From: Pseudomonas fluorescens
GTDB lineage: Bacteria > Pseudomonadota > Gammaproteobacteria > Pseudomonadales > Pseudomonadaceae
DNA length: 48,182 bases
Assembly: GCF_902497875.1 (NCBI RefSeq)
Contig: NZ_CABVHY010000044.1
Location: forward strand, 1 to 48,182
Direction: 5' to 3'
Each line of letters opens with the position of its first letter. The first letter of the stretch is position 1. The translations under genes and the position numbers were made by a program. This document shows, piece after piece, positions 1 to 8,293 of this stretch. Below the pieces are notes generated by a model. It was not told where the DNA came from. It saw nothing but the letters and a program-made list of their open reading frames with translations, and searched no databases.

Positions 1-1454
1 TCGCCCAGCTCGACCTGTACCGATTTGATGCGAGTGAAGTTGTTCAGCGAGCTGATGCCGTTCTCACGGCCCACGCCCGACTGCTTGTAGCCGCCGACTG
101 GCATCTTGGCGTCGGACTCGCCCCAGGCGTTGATCCAGCAGATACCGGCTTCCAGCTGGTGAATCACGCGGTGAGCGCGGTTCAGGTCCTTGGTGACCAC
201 ACCGGCGGCCAGGCCGAAGTCGGTGTCGTTGGCACGACGGATCACTTCTTCTTCGGTTTCATAGCTGAGGATGCTCATCACCGGACCAAAGATTTCTTCG
301 CGAACGATGGTCATGTCGTCGGTGCAGTCGGTGAACACGGTCGGTGCCACGAATGCGCCTTTGGCGAATTCGCCGTCGGTCAGACGATCACCGCCGCACA
401 GCAGGCGAGCGCCTTCTTCCTTACCTTTGGCGATGTAGCCGAGCACGCTTTCCATATGGGCGAAGCTGACCAGCGGGCCGAAGTTGGTGTTCTCGTCTTG
501 CGGGTTGCCGATGCGGATGCGCGCTACGCGCTCAACGATCTTGGCTTCGAAAGCGGCTTTCAGGTGGCTCGGTACGAATACGCGAGTGCCGTTGGTGCAG
601 ACCTGACCAGAGCTGTAGAAGTTGGCCATCATCGCGGTGTCGGCGGCGCGATCGAGGTCGGCGTCGTCGAAGATGATCAGTGGGGACTTGCCGCCCAGTT
701 CCATGGTCACGTCTTTGAGCGAGGAGCTCGAAGCGCTGGCCATGACCTTCTTGCCGGTGTCGGTGCCGCCGGTGAAGGAGATTTTTTCGATGCGAGGGTG
801 CTCGGTCAGCCAGGTGCCGACTTCACGGCCGCTACCGGTCAGGACGTTGAACACGCCGTCCGGCAAACCGGCTTCGGTGTAGATCTCGGCCAGCTTCAGG
901 GTGGTCAGGGACGTGACTTCGCTTGGCTTGAAGATCATCGCGTTACCGGCCGCCAGGGCAGGTGCGGATTTCCACAGGGCGATCTGGATCGGGTAGTTCC
1001 ACGCGCCGATACCGGCCACAACGCCCAGAGGCTCGCGACGGGTGTAGACGAAGGAAGTGGTGCGCAGCGGGATCTGCTCGCCTTCGATGGCCGGGACCAG
1101 ACCTGCGTAGTACTCGAGCACGTCAGCGCCGGTGACGATGTCGACGTAACGGGTTTCGGAGTACGACTTGCCAGTGTCCAGCGTCTCCAGGGCCGCCAGT
1201 TCATCGTTGCGCTCGCGCAGGATGTCAACGGCACGACGCAGGATGCGCGAACGCTCCATGGCAGTCATGGCGGCCCAGATTTTCTGGCCCTTTTCGGCGG
1301 CGACAACCGCACGCTCGACGTCTTCTTTGGACGCACGCTGCACTTGTGCGAGGACTTCACCGTTAGCCGGGTTGATGGCATCGAAGGTGGCGTCGCTGCT
1401 GGCGTCGGAGTAACCGCCATCGATGTAAAGTTTTTGCAGTTCGAAACGGGCCAT
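1..1454 (-). CDS. betB: Betaine aldehyde dehydrogenase BetB (3' end cut by window edge)
   Basis: NAD(P)-dependent cytosolic enzyme that oxidises betaine aldehyde to glycine betaine, the second step of choline oxidation. The reading frame begins MARFELQKLYIDGGY and runs without a stop to base 1, giving about 484 residues. The family is about 490, so only a few C-terminal residues are missing. Visible aldehyde-dehydrogenase hallmarks are the ALAAGNA and FKPSE segments, the SFTGGTDTGK NAD-binding turn, the catalytic glutamate in MELGGKSP, the nucleophilic cysteine in SGQVCTNGTR, and EEIFGPVMS near the C-terminus. It lies 108 bases downstream of betI and is probably cotranscribed. betA would be expected just outside the left edge. 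Family and function are well established; BetI repression is inferred from the adjacent regulator. Confidence 0.96.
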   Translation of the reverse strand, partial: MARFELQKLYIDGGYSDASSDATFDAINPANGEVLAQVQRASKEDVERAVVAAEKGQKIWAAMTAMERSRILRRAVDILRERNDELAALETLDTGKSYSETRYVDIVTGADVLEYYAGLVPAIEGEQIPLRTTSFVYTRREPLGVVAGIGAWNYPIQIALWKSAPALAAGNAMIFKPSEVTSLTTLKLAEIYTEAGLPDGVFNVLTGSGREVGTWLTEHPRIEKISFTGGTDTGKKVMASASSSSLKDVTMELGGKSPLIIFDDADLDRAADTAMMANFYSSGQVCTNGTRVFVPSHLKAAFEAKIVERVARIRIGNPQDENTNFGPLVSFAHMESVLGYIAKGKEEGARLLCGGDRLTDGEFAKGAFVAPTVFTDCTDDMTIVREEIFGPVMSILSYETEEEVIRRANDTDFGLAAGVVTKDLNRAHRVIHQLEAGICWINAWGESDAKMPVGGYKQSGVGRENGISSLNNFTRIKSVQVELG

Positions 1455-1562
1455 AGTGTCCTCGCAAGTGCATAAGTGGTTGGCGTTGACCACTGGGCGT
1501 GCCGTATCAGCTGGGGCAGCGCTGGTCAGTGGCGGTTCAGGGGCTGAGCGGTTATGTGTGCT

Positions 1563-2156
1563 CTAACTCACCTGCTTGGCCAGTTGGAAATCCATGTATT
1601 CGTAAGCGATCTGGTGCGCTTGCTCAGTGTCGAAAGCATCTCCCGACAGCGCGCCGCGCAACCACAAGCCGTCAATGAGGGCTGCCAGACCACGGGCGGC
1701 GCTGCGCGCTTGATCAAGCGGCAACACACGGCGGAACTGGCAGCACAGGTTGGAATACAGGCGGTGATCGTTGATCCGCTGCAACCTGTGCAATGACGGG
1801 TGGTGCATGCTGGTGGCCCAGAAGGCCAGCCAGGTTTTCATTGCCGGGCCATTGACCTGGCTGGCGTCGAAGTTGCCTTCGATAATCACCTGAAGGTGGG
1901 CCCGTGGGCTGTTGTCCTCCAGCGCCTGACGGCGCGCGGTGACGTTCTCGCTGAGGACACTCATCAGATACTGCGCCGTGGCAGCGATCAGGCCGTTCTT
2001 GTCCTGAAAATAGTGACTGATGATGCCATTCGAGACACCGGCCAAACGGGCGATCAGCGCAATGCTGGCATCCCCCATTCCGACCTGATCGACCGCCTGT
2101 AGCGTGGCTTCGATCAACTGCTGGCGGCGTATGGGTTGCATACCGACCTTGGGCAT
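1563..2156 (-). CDS. betI: TetR-family choline-responsive repressor BetI
   Basis: Repressor of the bet genes, relieved by choline. The protein is 197 residues, the family length, counting from the ATG in MPKVGMQPIRRQQLIEATL. This start is preferred over an ATG 12 codons upstream because AAGGAGAT lies just before it (2164-2171, complement). The N-terminal TetR helix-turn-helix is recognisable (IALIARLAGVSNGIISHYF, about residues 30-50). The C-terminal ligand domain contains WLAFWATSMHHP. It is divergent from betT, and the intergenic region holds a perfect palindrome at 2227-2246 that is its likely operator. betB follows in the same direction. Confidence 0.95.
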   Translation of the reverse strand: MPKVGMQPIRRQQLIEATLQAVDQVGMGDASIALIARLAGVSNGIISHYFQDKNGLIAATAQYLMSVLSENVTARRQALEDNSPRAHLQVIIEGNFDASQVNGPAMKTWLAFWATSMHHPSLHRLQRINDHRLYSNLCCQFRRVLPLDQARSAARGLAALIDGLWLRGALSGDAFDTEQAHQIAYEYMDFQLAKQVS

Positions 2157-2571
2157 CTTGCACATCTCCTTAGGCCTGCCAGCAGTCGTCAAACGGCTAC
2201 CGGCGTGAAGGCCAGTCTATTTTGTTTTGATTGAACGTTCAATCAACAAAGAATAAGATCTGCGACAATTCGTCGCTGCTTACAGATTTTTCCTACGTGT
2301 AAATGGCGAAAAAGTGAAATCCCGAAAAGCTCGAAACCCAAGCAGGGCATGGCGTGAACCGCCGAAGACCGAAGTATTGGACGCTGCGGCCCAAAGGGCT
2401 GGCAATTGTTCGTGCCAGGTCTTCGTAACCGGTTCTCAACGCAGTCTCTGTGGGTTCGGGCTTTTTTCGGGGTGTCTTTATATCACCCGTCGGTCGGCTG
2501 CCAACTAAGCGATTGGTCGGGTGATGCACTGCCTTGTGTCTTTCTCTCGCACTGCCTGGAGCATCTGTGCC
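2157..2571. other. betI-betT divergent intergenic region
   Basis: This 415-bp region carries the promoters for the two divergent genes and the BetI-type palindrome at 2227-2246. The part nearest betT (2290-2560) looks like a long leader. It includes a GGGCTTTTTTCGGGG run around 2458-2475 without a convincing stem, so I do not call a terminator there. No small gene with a ribosome-binding site was found. Confidence 0.5.
2227..2246. promoter_or_regulatory. Probable BetI operator (perfect 20-bp palindrome)
   Basis: The bases TTGATTGAACGTTCAATCAA read identically on both strands. They lie 71 bp before the betI start and about 325 bp before betT. TetR-family repressors bind such symmetric sites, and the position next to betI makes BetI the obvious ligand. 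The sequence match is direct; the ligand is inferred. Confidence 0.8.
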
Positions 2572-4569
2572 ATGAGTTCTGCCTCTCTTATAAAGACCCC
2601 GCCCGAGAAGGTGACGGTCAACGGTTGGGTGTTCTACACCTCCACCGCGCTGATTCTGCTGTTGACCGCCATTCTGATCATCGCCCCGCAAGAGGCCGGC
2701 AGATTGCTCGGTATTGCCCAGGCCTGGTTGTCCCGCAGCTTCGGCTGGTACTACATGGTGGTGATTGCCGCTTACCTCGTATTCGTCGTAGGCCTGGCGT
2801 TTTCGTCCTACGGCAAGCTCAAACTGGGCAGCAAGGACGACACCCCGGATTTCAGCTACGGCGCCTGGGCCGGGATGTTGTTCTCGTCGGGCATCGGCAT
2901 CTCGCTGCTGTACTTCGGTGCGTCCGAGCCGCTGGACCACTATTTCAATCCGCCGGAAGGTGTCGCGGGCAGCAACCTCGCCGCACGTCAGGCGGTGCAA
3001 TTGACATTCCTGCACTGGGGCCTGCATGGCTGGGCGATCTACGCCCTGGTCGGTCTGGCCGTGGCCTACTTTGCCTACCGTCATAACCAGCCGCTGGCCC
3101 TGCGTTCGGCGCTGTACCCGCTGATGGGCGAGCGCTGGGTCAAGGGCGCGGCCGGTCACGCGGTGGACGGCTTCGGCATGTTTGTGACCCTGCTGGGCCT
3201 GGTGACCAACCTGGGGATAGGCTCGCTGCAGGTGTCGTCGGGGCTGGAAAACCTGTTCGGCATGGAACACAGCAACACCAATCTGCTGATCGTGATCATC
3301 GTGATGAGCACCGTGGCGACCATCGCTGCCGTGTCCGGGGTGGAAAACGGCATCCGCCGGTTGTCCAACCTGAACATCGTGTTGTTCAGTGGGCTGCTGA
3401 TTTTCGTGCTGCTGTTCGGCCCGACCCTGCACCTGCTCAACGGCTTCGTGCAGAACATCGGTGATTACCTCAACGGTGTGGTGCTGAAGACCTTCGACCT
3501 CTATGTGTACGAAGGCGACAGCGACAAGTCCGACCGCTGGCTGGGCCTGTGGACCCTGTTCTACTGGGCCTGGTGGATTTCCTGGGCCCCATTCGTCGGC
3601 ATGTTCATCGCGCGTATTTCCCGTGGCCGTACCGTGCGTGAATTGGTAGCCGGCGTGTTGCTGATTCCGCTGGGCTTCACCCTGGCCTGGCTGTCGATCT
3701 TCGGTAACTCGGCGCTGGACCTGGTGATGAACCATGGGGCGGTGGAGCTCGGGCGAACAGCCCTGGAGCAACCGTCCATGGCGATCTATCAACTGCTTGA
3801 GCATTACCCGGCGTCGAAGATCGTGATCGGTGTGTCGATCTTTGTCGGCTTCGTGCTGTTCCTGACCCCGGCGGATTCCGGCGCGGTAATGATGGCCAAC
3901 CTGTCCTGCAAGGGCGGCACTGTCGACGAAGACGCGCCACACTGGTTGCGGATCTTCTGGTCGGTGGTCATCACCCTGGTCACCATCGGTCTGTTGTTCG
4001 CCGGTAACTTCGAAGCCATGCAAACCATGGTGGTGCTGGCGGGGCTGCCGTTCTCGGTGGTGCTGGTGCTGTTCATGTTCGGCTTGCACAAGGCCATGCG
4101 CCAGGACGTGCAGATCGAACAGGAGCAAGCGGAACTGGCCGCTCGCGGTCGCCGTGGTTTCAGCGAGCGTTTGACTCAGTTGGACCTGCAACCGAGCCAA
4201 TCGATTGTTCAGCGCTTTATGGACAAGCAAGTCAGCCCGGCGTTGGAAGATGCCGCTGCTCAACTGCGCGCTCAGGGCCTGGATGTGCAAACGTTGCTGG
4301 GCAAGGCCAAGCGTTGCATGGGCGTGCGGCTCGAGATGGAAGAGGGCAACCCTTTTGTCTACGAAGTGAGCCTGGAGGGTTATCTTGCGACACCGACCGA
4401 GTCGGCTCAGTCCGATGAGGCGCGCCAGCGTTACTACCGCGCCGAGGTGTATCTGCACAACGGCAGCCAGGACTATGACTTGATGGGCTTCACTCAGGAT
4501 CAGATCACCCGTGACGTGCTCGATCAGTTTGAAAGCCATCGGCAGCTCCTTGGCCGGGTGTATAGCTGA
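2572..4569 (+). CDS. betT: BCCT-family choline transporter BetT
   Basis: Secondary transporter that imports choline across the inner membrane. From the ATG at 2572 (MSSASLIKTPP) it is 665 residues. That start is preferred to a GTG 51 bases upstream because GGAG lies at 2558-2561 and the extra residues are unlike the family. About twelve membrane helices are visible, with the BCCT signature region FYWAWWISWAPFVGMF around residues 330-345. After the last helix, ending near QTMVVLAGLPFSVVLVLFMFG, there is a hydrophilic C-terminal tail of about 150 residues. Long tails of this kind mark osmotically regulated BetT proteins, so it may respond to osmolarity. It is divergent from betI. Confidence 0.94.
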   Translation: MSSASLIKTPPEKVTVNGWVFYTSTALILLLTAILIIAPQEAGRLLGIAQAWLSRSFGWYYMVVIAAYLVFVVGLAFSSYGKLKLGSKDDTPDFSYGAWAGMLFSSGIGISLLYFGASEPLDHYFNPPEGVAGSNLAARQAVQLTFLHWGLHGWAIYALVGLAVAYFAYRHNQPLALRSALYPLMGERWVKGAAGHAVDGFGMFVTLLGLVTNLGIGSLQVSSGLENLFGMEHSNTNLLIVIIVMSTVATIAAVSGVENGIRRLSNLNIVLFSGLLIFVLLFGPTLHLLNGFVQNIGDYLNGVVLKTFDLYVYEGDSDKSDRWLGLWTLFYWAWWISWAPFVGMFIARISRGRTVRELVAGVLLIPLGFTLAWLSIFGNSALDLVMNHGAVELGRTALEQPSMAIYQLLEHYPASKIVIGVSIFVGFVLFLTPADSGAVMMANLSCKGGTVDEDAPHWLRIFWSVVITLVTIGLLFAGNFEAMQTMVVLAGLPFSVVLVLFMFGLHKAMRQDVQIEQEQAELAARGRRGFSERLTQLDLQPSQSIVQRFMDKQVSPALEDAAAQLRAQGLDVQTLLGKAKRCMGVRLEMEEGNPFVYEVSLEGYLATPTESAQSDEARQRYYRAEVYLHNGSQDYDLMGFTQDQITRDVLDQFESHRQLLGRVYS

Positions 4570-4612
4570 GGCTTGAGGTGATGCGGTGCAGCAGGTGCAC
4601 CGCAGCACCATT

Positions 4613-4743
4613 GTGGCGAGGGGGCTTGCCCCCGCTGGGCTGCGAAGCAGCCCTAAAATCTGCAATTGCGGTTTGCCAGGTAGAACTCAGTCGTCAGTTT
4701 TACGACCGCTCCGCGGCCGAACGGGGGCAAGCCCCCTCGCCAC
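4613..4743. repeat. REPIN (paired GTGGCGAGGGGGCTTGCCCCC palindromes)
   Basis: Two inverted REP units face each other. The left starts GTGGCGAGGGGGCTTGCCCC at 4613 and the right ends GGGGCAAGCCCCCTCGCCAC at 4743, with a spacer of about 85 bp between. It lies between the convergent 3' ends of betT and choV. The same family recurs at 11296-11426 and 16044-16174, typical of REPINs in fluorescent pseudomonads. Confidence 0.9.
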
Positions 4744-4777
4744 ATTTGTCCGTGTTTACAGCCCAACACGTGCACTA

Positions 4778-4811
4778 ACAAAAACGCCGCGATCCTCTCG
4801 CGGCGTTTTTG
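4778..4811. terminator. Bidirectional intrinsic terminator between betT and choV
   Basis: ACGCCGCGA and TCGCGGCGT form a 9-bp GC-rich stem around a TCCTC loop, preceded by AAAA and followed by TTTTT. It can terminate both the betT transcript (plus) and the choV transcript (minus), which converge here. Confidence 0.9.
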
Positions 4812-4823
4812 TGTGTCTTGTCC

Positions 4824-6002
4824 TTATCCCAGATTCTTCCCTAGCAACGCATGGTAGAGCTCGCTGTCGCCGAGTATCCCGACTACGTGCTGGTTGTCAT
4901 GCAATACCAGCTTGTTGCCGGTCTGGTAGCGGATCTGCAGCGCTTCGCGCATGCCGATATTGGAGTCCACCAGGGTTGGCCGACGGCCCAGGCCTTCCAC
5001 TGCCTGACCCGGTACCCAGTTCTGCAGATCAAGGCTGGCGCCGTTCTGGCGTGCGCCCTTGATGGTGTTGCCTTCGGCCAGGTCGAGCCAGGAGTCGCCG
5101 CCCGGGTCCAGGCATACCGAGCCGTTGATGCGTTTGCATTTGTCCAGGGTGCGCATCAGGCTGCGACCGCAGAGGACGTTGAGCGGATTGGTGTGGGCAA
5201 CGAAGGTCCGTACATAGTCATCGGCCGGGTTCAGCACGATTTCTTCCGGCTTGCTGTACTGGACGATCCGGCCGTCTTTCATGATCGCGATGCGGCTGCC
5301 CAGCTTCAGGGCTTCATCGAGGTCGTGGCTGACGAATACGATGGTTTTGTTCAGCTTGTTTTGCAGTTCCAGCAATTCATCTTGCAGGCCCTGGCGGATC
5401 AGCGGGTCGAGTGCCGAGAAGGGTTCGTCCATCAGCAGGATGTCGGCGTCCATCGCTAGCGCACGGGCCAGGCCGACCCGTTGCTGCATACCGCCGGAGA
5501 GTTCATCGGGTTTCTTGTTGCGCCACTGGGTCAGGCCCACCAGTTCAAGCTTTTCATCGACCAGCTTGCGCCGTTCCTTCTCTGGCCGGCCCTGCATTTC
5601 GAGGCCGAAGCTGATGTTCTCGCGCACCGTCAGCCAGGGCATCAGGGCGAATTTCTGGAAGACCATGGCGATGCGTTTGGTGCGCATCATTTTAAGTTCG
5701 GCCGGGGTGCAGGAGGCGATGTCGATTTGCTTGCCTTCATGCTCGACGAACAGTTGCCCGCGGCTGACAGTGTTCAACCCGTTGATGCAGCGCAGCAGGC
5801 TGGATTTCCCGGAACCGGAGAGGCCCATCAGTACACAGATTTCGCCTTTGTCGATGTCCAGGCTGGCCTTTTCAACACCGACAATCTGCCCGGTCTGTTT
5901 CAGGATCTGGTCACGCGTCATGCCCTTGTCCAGCAGCTTGAGGGCCTCACGCGGATCTTTGGAGAAGACAACGTCTACCTTATCGAAGCGGATTATGCTC
6001 AT
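4824..6002 (-). CDS. choV: Choline ABC transporter ATP-binding protein CbcV/ChoV
   Basis: ATPase of the quaternary-amine (choline) ABC importer, on the cytoplasmic face of the inner membrane. It is 392 residues. Walker A GLSGSGKS is at about residues 60-67, the Q-loop is in MVFQKFALMPW, the LSGGMQQRVG signature is near 168-177 and Walker B ILLMDEP is near 188-194, followed by the H-loop histidine in VFVSHDLDEA. The N-terminal segment before the ATPase core and the regulatory C-terminal domain match the glycine betaine/proline (ProV-like) subfamily. The start overlaps the stop of choW by 4 bases (ATGA). It is the last gene of a choX-choW-choV operon. P. aeruginosa uses the names cbcXWV. Confidence 0.95.
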   Translation of the reverse strand: MSIIRFDKVDVVFSKDPREALKLLDKGMTRDQILKQTGQIVGVEKASLDIDKGEICVLMGLSGSGKSSLLRCINGLNTVSRGQLFVEHEGKQIDIASCTPAELKMMRTKRIAMVFQKFALMPWLTVRENISFGLEMQGRPEKERRKLVDEKLELVGLTQWRNKKPDELSGGMQQRVGLARALAMDADILLMDEPFSALDPLIRQGLQDELLELQNKLNKTIVFVSHDLDEALKLGSRIAIMKDGRIVQYSKPEEIVLNPADDYVRTFVAHTNPLNVLCGRSLMRTLDKCKRINGSVCLDPGGDSWLDLAEGNTIKGARQNGASLDLQNWVPGQAVEGLGRRPTLVDSNIGMREALQIRYQTGNKLVLHDNQHVVGILGDSELYHALLGKNLG

Positions 6003-6844
6003 GCGTCACTCCCTACCTTGGCGTCGGGTTGTTTGCAGATACGGTCGAGCATGATCGCCAGCAATACGATCGCCAGGCCGGCTTCGAAGCCCAGGGCGAT
6101 ATCGGCAGTGTTCAGTGCGTTGACCACGGGTTTACCCAAGCCATCAGCACCCACCAGTGCCGCGATCACCACCATCGACAGTGAGAGCATGATGCACTGG
6201 GTGATGCCGGCAGCGATGCTTGGCATGGCGTGGGGCAGTTCAATGCGCGAGAGCAACTGACGGCGCGAGCAGCCAAAGGCCTTGCCGGCGTCCATCAACT
6301 CTTGCGGTACATCGCGGATACCCAGGTAAGTCAGACGGATGGGCGCGGCAATCGCGAACACCACCGTTGAAATCAGACCGGGTACCACACCCAGGCCGAA
6401 CAGGGTCAGGGTAGGAATGAGATAAACGAAGGTCGGTACGGTCTGCATCAGATCGAGTACCGGACGCATGAAAGTATAGAACATGGGCTTGTGCGCCGCG
6501 ACGATGCCCAGCGGCACGCCAATCACCACGCAGACCAGTGTCGCGAACAGCACCTGGGCCAGGGTCTCCATGGTTTCCTGCCAGTATCCCAGGTTCAGAA
6601 TCAGCAGGAAGGACAGTGCGACAAAGGCCGTCAGACCCCATTTGCGTTGAATGAAATGTGCCAGTAGCGCGATCAGGCCAATCAATGCCAGCGGATTGAA
6701 CCAGGTCAGCGCAAACGTCACGCCATGGATCATCGTTTCCAGTGTCACAGCGATCGCATCGAAGGTGCTGGCGCCGTTTTGCGTCAACCATTCAACGAAC
6801 GAAGAGATGTACTGGCCCAGGGGGATTTTGTGATCAGTCAGCAT
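5999..6844 (-). CDS. choW: Choline ABC transporter permease CbcW/ChoW
   Basis: Inner-membrane permease that pairs with the ATPase and the choline-binding protein. It is 281 residues from the ATG at 6844 (MLTDHKIPLGQYI), the usual family start. An in-frame ATG six codons upstream (6862) is possible, and neither has a strong ribosome-binding site. Several hydrophobic helices are present, with the permease-ATPase coupling loop around PQELMDAGKAFGCSRRQLL. The stop overlaps the choV start, which indicates translational coupling. A gap of about 70 bases separates it from choX upstream. Confidence 0.93.
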   Translation of the reverse strand: MLTDHKIPLGQYISSFVEWLTQNGASTFDAIAVTLETMIHGVTFALTWFNPLALIGLIALLAHFIQRKWGLTAFVALSFLLILNLGYWQETMETLAQVLFATLVCVVIGVPLGIVAAHKPMFYTFMRPVLDLMQTVPTFVYLIPTLTLFGLGVVPGLISTVVFAIAAPIRLTYLGIRDVPQELMDAGKAFGCSRRQLLSRIELPHAMPSIAAGITQCIMLSLSMVVIAALVGADGLGKPVVNALNTADIALGFEAGLAIVLLAIMLDRICKQPDAKVGSDA

Positions 6845-6912
6845 GGTATTGAACGTCCACATGCAAGGAAAAATTACGTATCCAGGCGGGCGAACCCGCC
6901 GGGAGCCTGCGG

Positions 6913-7860
6913 TTACTTCGCCAGCTTGGCTTTAACGGCCTCCAGGCCTGGTTTACCGTCAATGGTGGTCACGCCAGCCAGCCAGGTGTCGAGCACCTCT
7001 GGGTTCTTCTTCAGCCAGGCCTTGGCCGCCACATCAGGCTTCATCTTGTCGTCCAGGACGTTGCCCATCAGGGTGCTTTCCATGTTCAAGGTGAACGACA
7101 GGTTTTTCAGCAGCTGGCCAACGTTGCTGCATTCCTGGGCATAGCCCTTGCGGGTGTTGGTGTAGATGGTTGCCTGACCGAAATTGGGGCCGAAAAAGTC
7201 GTCACCGCCAGTCAGGTACTTCATCTTGAAGCGAGTGTTCATCGGGTGCGGTTCCCAGCCCAGGAAGACCACCGCGGTGTTGCGGCGCTGGGCGCGATCA
7301 ACCTGCGAGAGCATGCCTGCTTCGCTGGACTCGACCACCTTGAAGCCAGCGTCCTTGAGGCCGAAAGCGTTCTTGTCGATCATGCTCTGGATCAGGCGGT
7401 TACCGTCGTTACCCGGTTCGATGCCGTAGATCTTGCCGTCGAGTTCCTTCTTGAACTTGGCAATGTCGGCGAAGTCCTTCAGGCCCTTGTTGTACAGCTC
7501 TTCTGGCACGGCCAGGGTGTATTTGGCGTTTTCCAGGTTGGCGCGCACGGTGTCCACGGTGCCGGCATCGCGGTAGGCCTTGATGTCGTTCTCCATGGTT
7601 GGCATCCAGTTACCCAGGAAGATATCCATGTTCTTGCCATCGGCCAGGGACTTGTAGGTCACTGGCACGGAAATCATCGTGGTTTTGGTTTTGTAGCCCA
7701 GCGCATCGAGGACGACGCTGGTGGTCGCGGTGGTGACCGTGATGTCGGTCCAACCGACATCGGAGAAGTTTACGGTGCTGCATTGAGCCGGTTCTGCGGC
7801 TTGAGCCAGAACCGGCAGACTCAGCATGGCGGCCAACAACAACGACTGGGAACCTTTCAT
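6913..7860 (-). CDS. choX: Choline-binding periplasmic protein CbcX/ChoX
   Basis: Substrate-binding subunit of the choline ABC importer, acting in the periplasm. It is 315 residues. A Sec signal peptide of about 21 residues ends in LAQA before AEPAQC. The OpuAC-type fold shows the family segments VGWTDITVTTATTSVVLDALGY, FLGNWMPTMEND, KIYGIEPGNDGN, VVESSEAGML and FLGWEPHPMN. Aromatic residues in these loops normally form the box around the quaternary ammonium group. AAGGAG lies just before the ATG. It is first in the choXWV operon and divergent from sdaB; a 21-bp tandem repeat at 8008-8049 lies about 150 bp upstream. Confidence 0.95.
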   Translation of the reverse strand: MKGSQSLLLAAMLSLPVLAQAAEPAQCSTVNFSDVGWTDITVTTATTSVVLDALGYKTKTTMISVPVTYKSLADGKNMDIFLGNWMPTMENDIKAYRDAGTVDTVRANLENAKYTLAVPEELYNKGLKDFADIAKFKKELDGKIYGIEPGNDGNRLIQSMIDKNAFGLKDAGFKVVESSEAGMLSQVDRAQRRNTAVVFLGWEPHPMNTRFKMKYLTGGDDFFGPNFGQATIYTNTRKGYAQECSNVGQLLKNLSFTLNMESTLMGNVLDDKMKPDVAAKAWLKKNPEVLDTWLAGVTTIDGKPGLEAVKAKLAK

Positions 7861-8293
7861 GGGTGGACTCCTTGGTGTTTTTTCGGCGGTATTCCGACTG
7901 GACGACCGCGCTTATATGTTGCGGTTGGATGGCGTTTTTGGAACTTTCTACCACGGCGCCTTGCAATCGAGTCGATACGATCATGTACCAGTGAAAATCT
8001 GACGCCTACAGGGTGCGTCGTATCCAGTACAGGGAGGGTCGCATCCAGTGTTGGTGACGTCGTTTACAGGTTTTTTCAGCCCGGCAACCGCACTTTTTAC
8101 CCATCTGCACCGCAAAAAACGGCCGGAACCTGCTGTTGGCAGATAGCGACGTTAGTGGGCATGAGTGAGTCGGTGTGAGACGTCGTGCCTTGCTGTAAAA
8201 GCCTGATGATGCGGTGGTCTCGGCGTTGAGCGTAGCAGCTCCGTCACCGGGCGCCTTGGCGCCTGGAGTGTGCTCATCAGGAGGTTCGCGGTA
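7861..8293. other. choX-sdaB divergent intergenic region
   Basis: This 433-bp region holds both divergent promoters and the tandem 21-bp repeat at 8008-8049. A second feature is the AGGAGG ribosome-binding site for sdaB at 8279-8284. No protein-coding frame with its own start signals is evident. Confidence 0.5.
8008..8049. promoter_or_regulatory. Tandem 21-bp direct repeat, probable GbdR/AraC-type operator
   Basis: Two abutting 21-bp units (8008-8028 and 8029-8049) match at 18 of 21 positions. Each begins ACAGGG and ends with a GTCG-Y-ATCCAGT block. A spacing of exactly two helical turns on one face of the DNA is typical of AraC-family sites. The repeat lies in the choX-sdaB divergent region, two genes from gbdR. 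The repeat is seen directly; the assignment to GbdR is inference. Confidence 0.65.

Noticed and set aside
159..1475. A 438-codon plus-strand frame over betB
   Set aside because: Shadow of betB; no recognisable domain.
2440..2475. Terminator or riboswitch in the betT leader ending in GGGCTTTTTT
   Set aside because: No stable stem immediately precedes the T run.
2293..4665. A 790-codon open frame on the minus strand opposite betT
   Set aside because: Composition is unlike a protein (many His, Gln and Arg), it has no ribosome-binding site, and betT is unambiguous.
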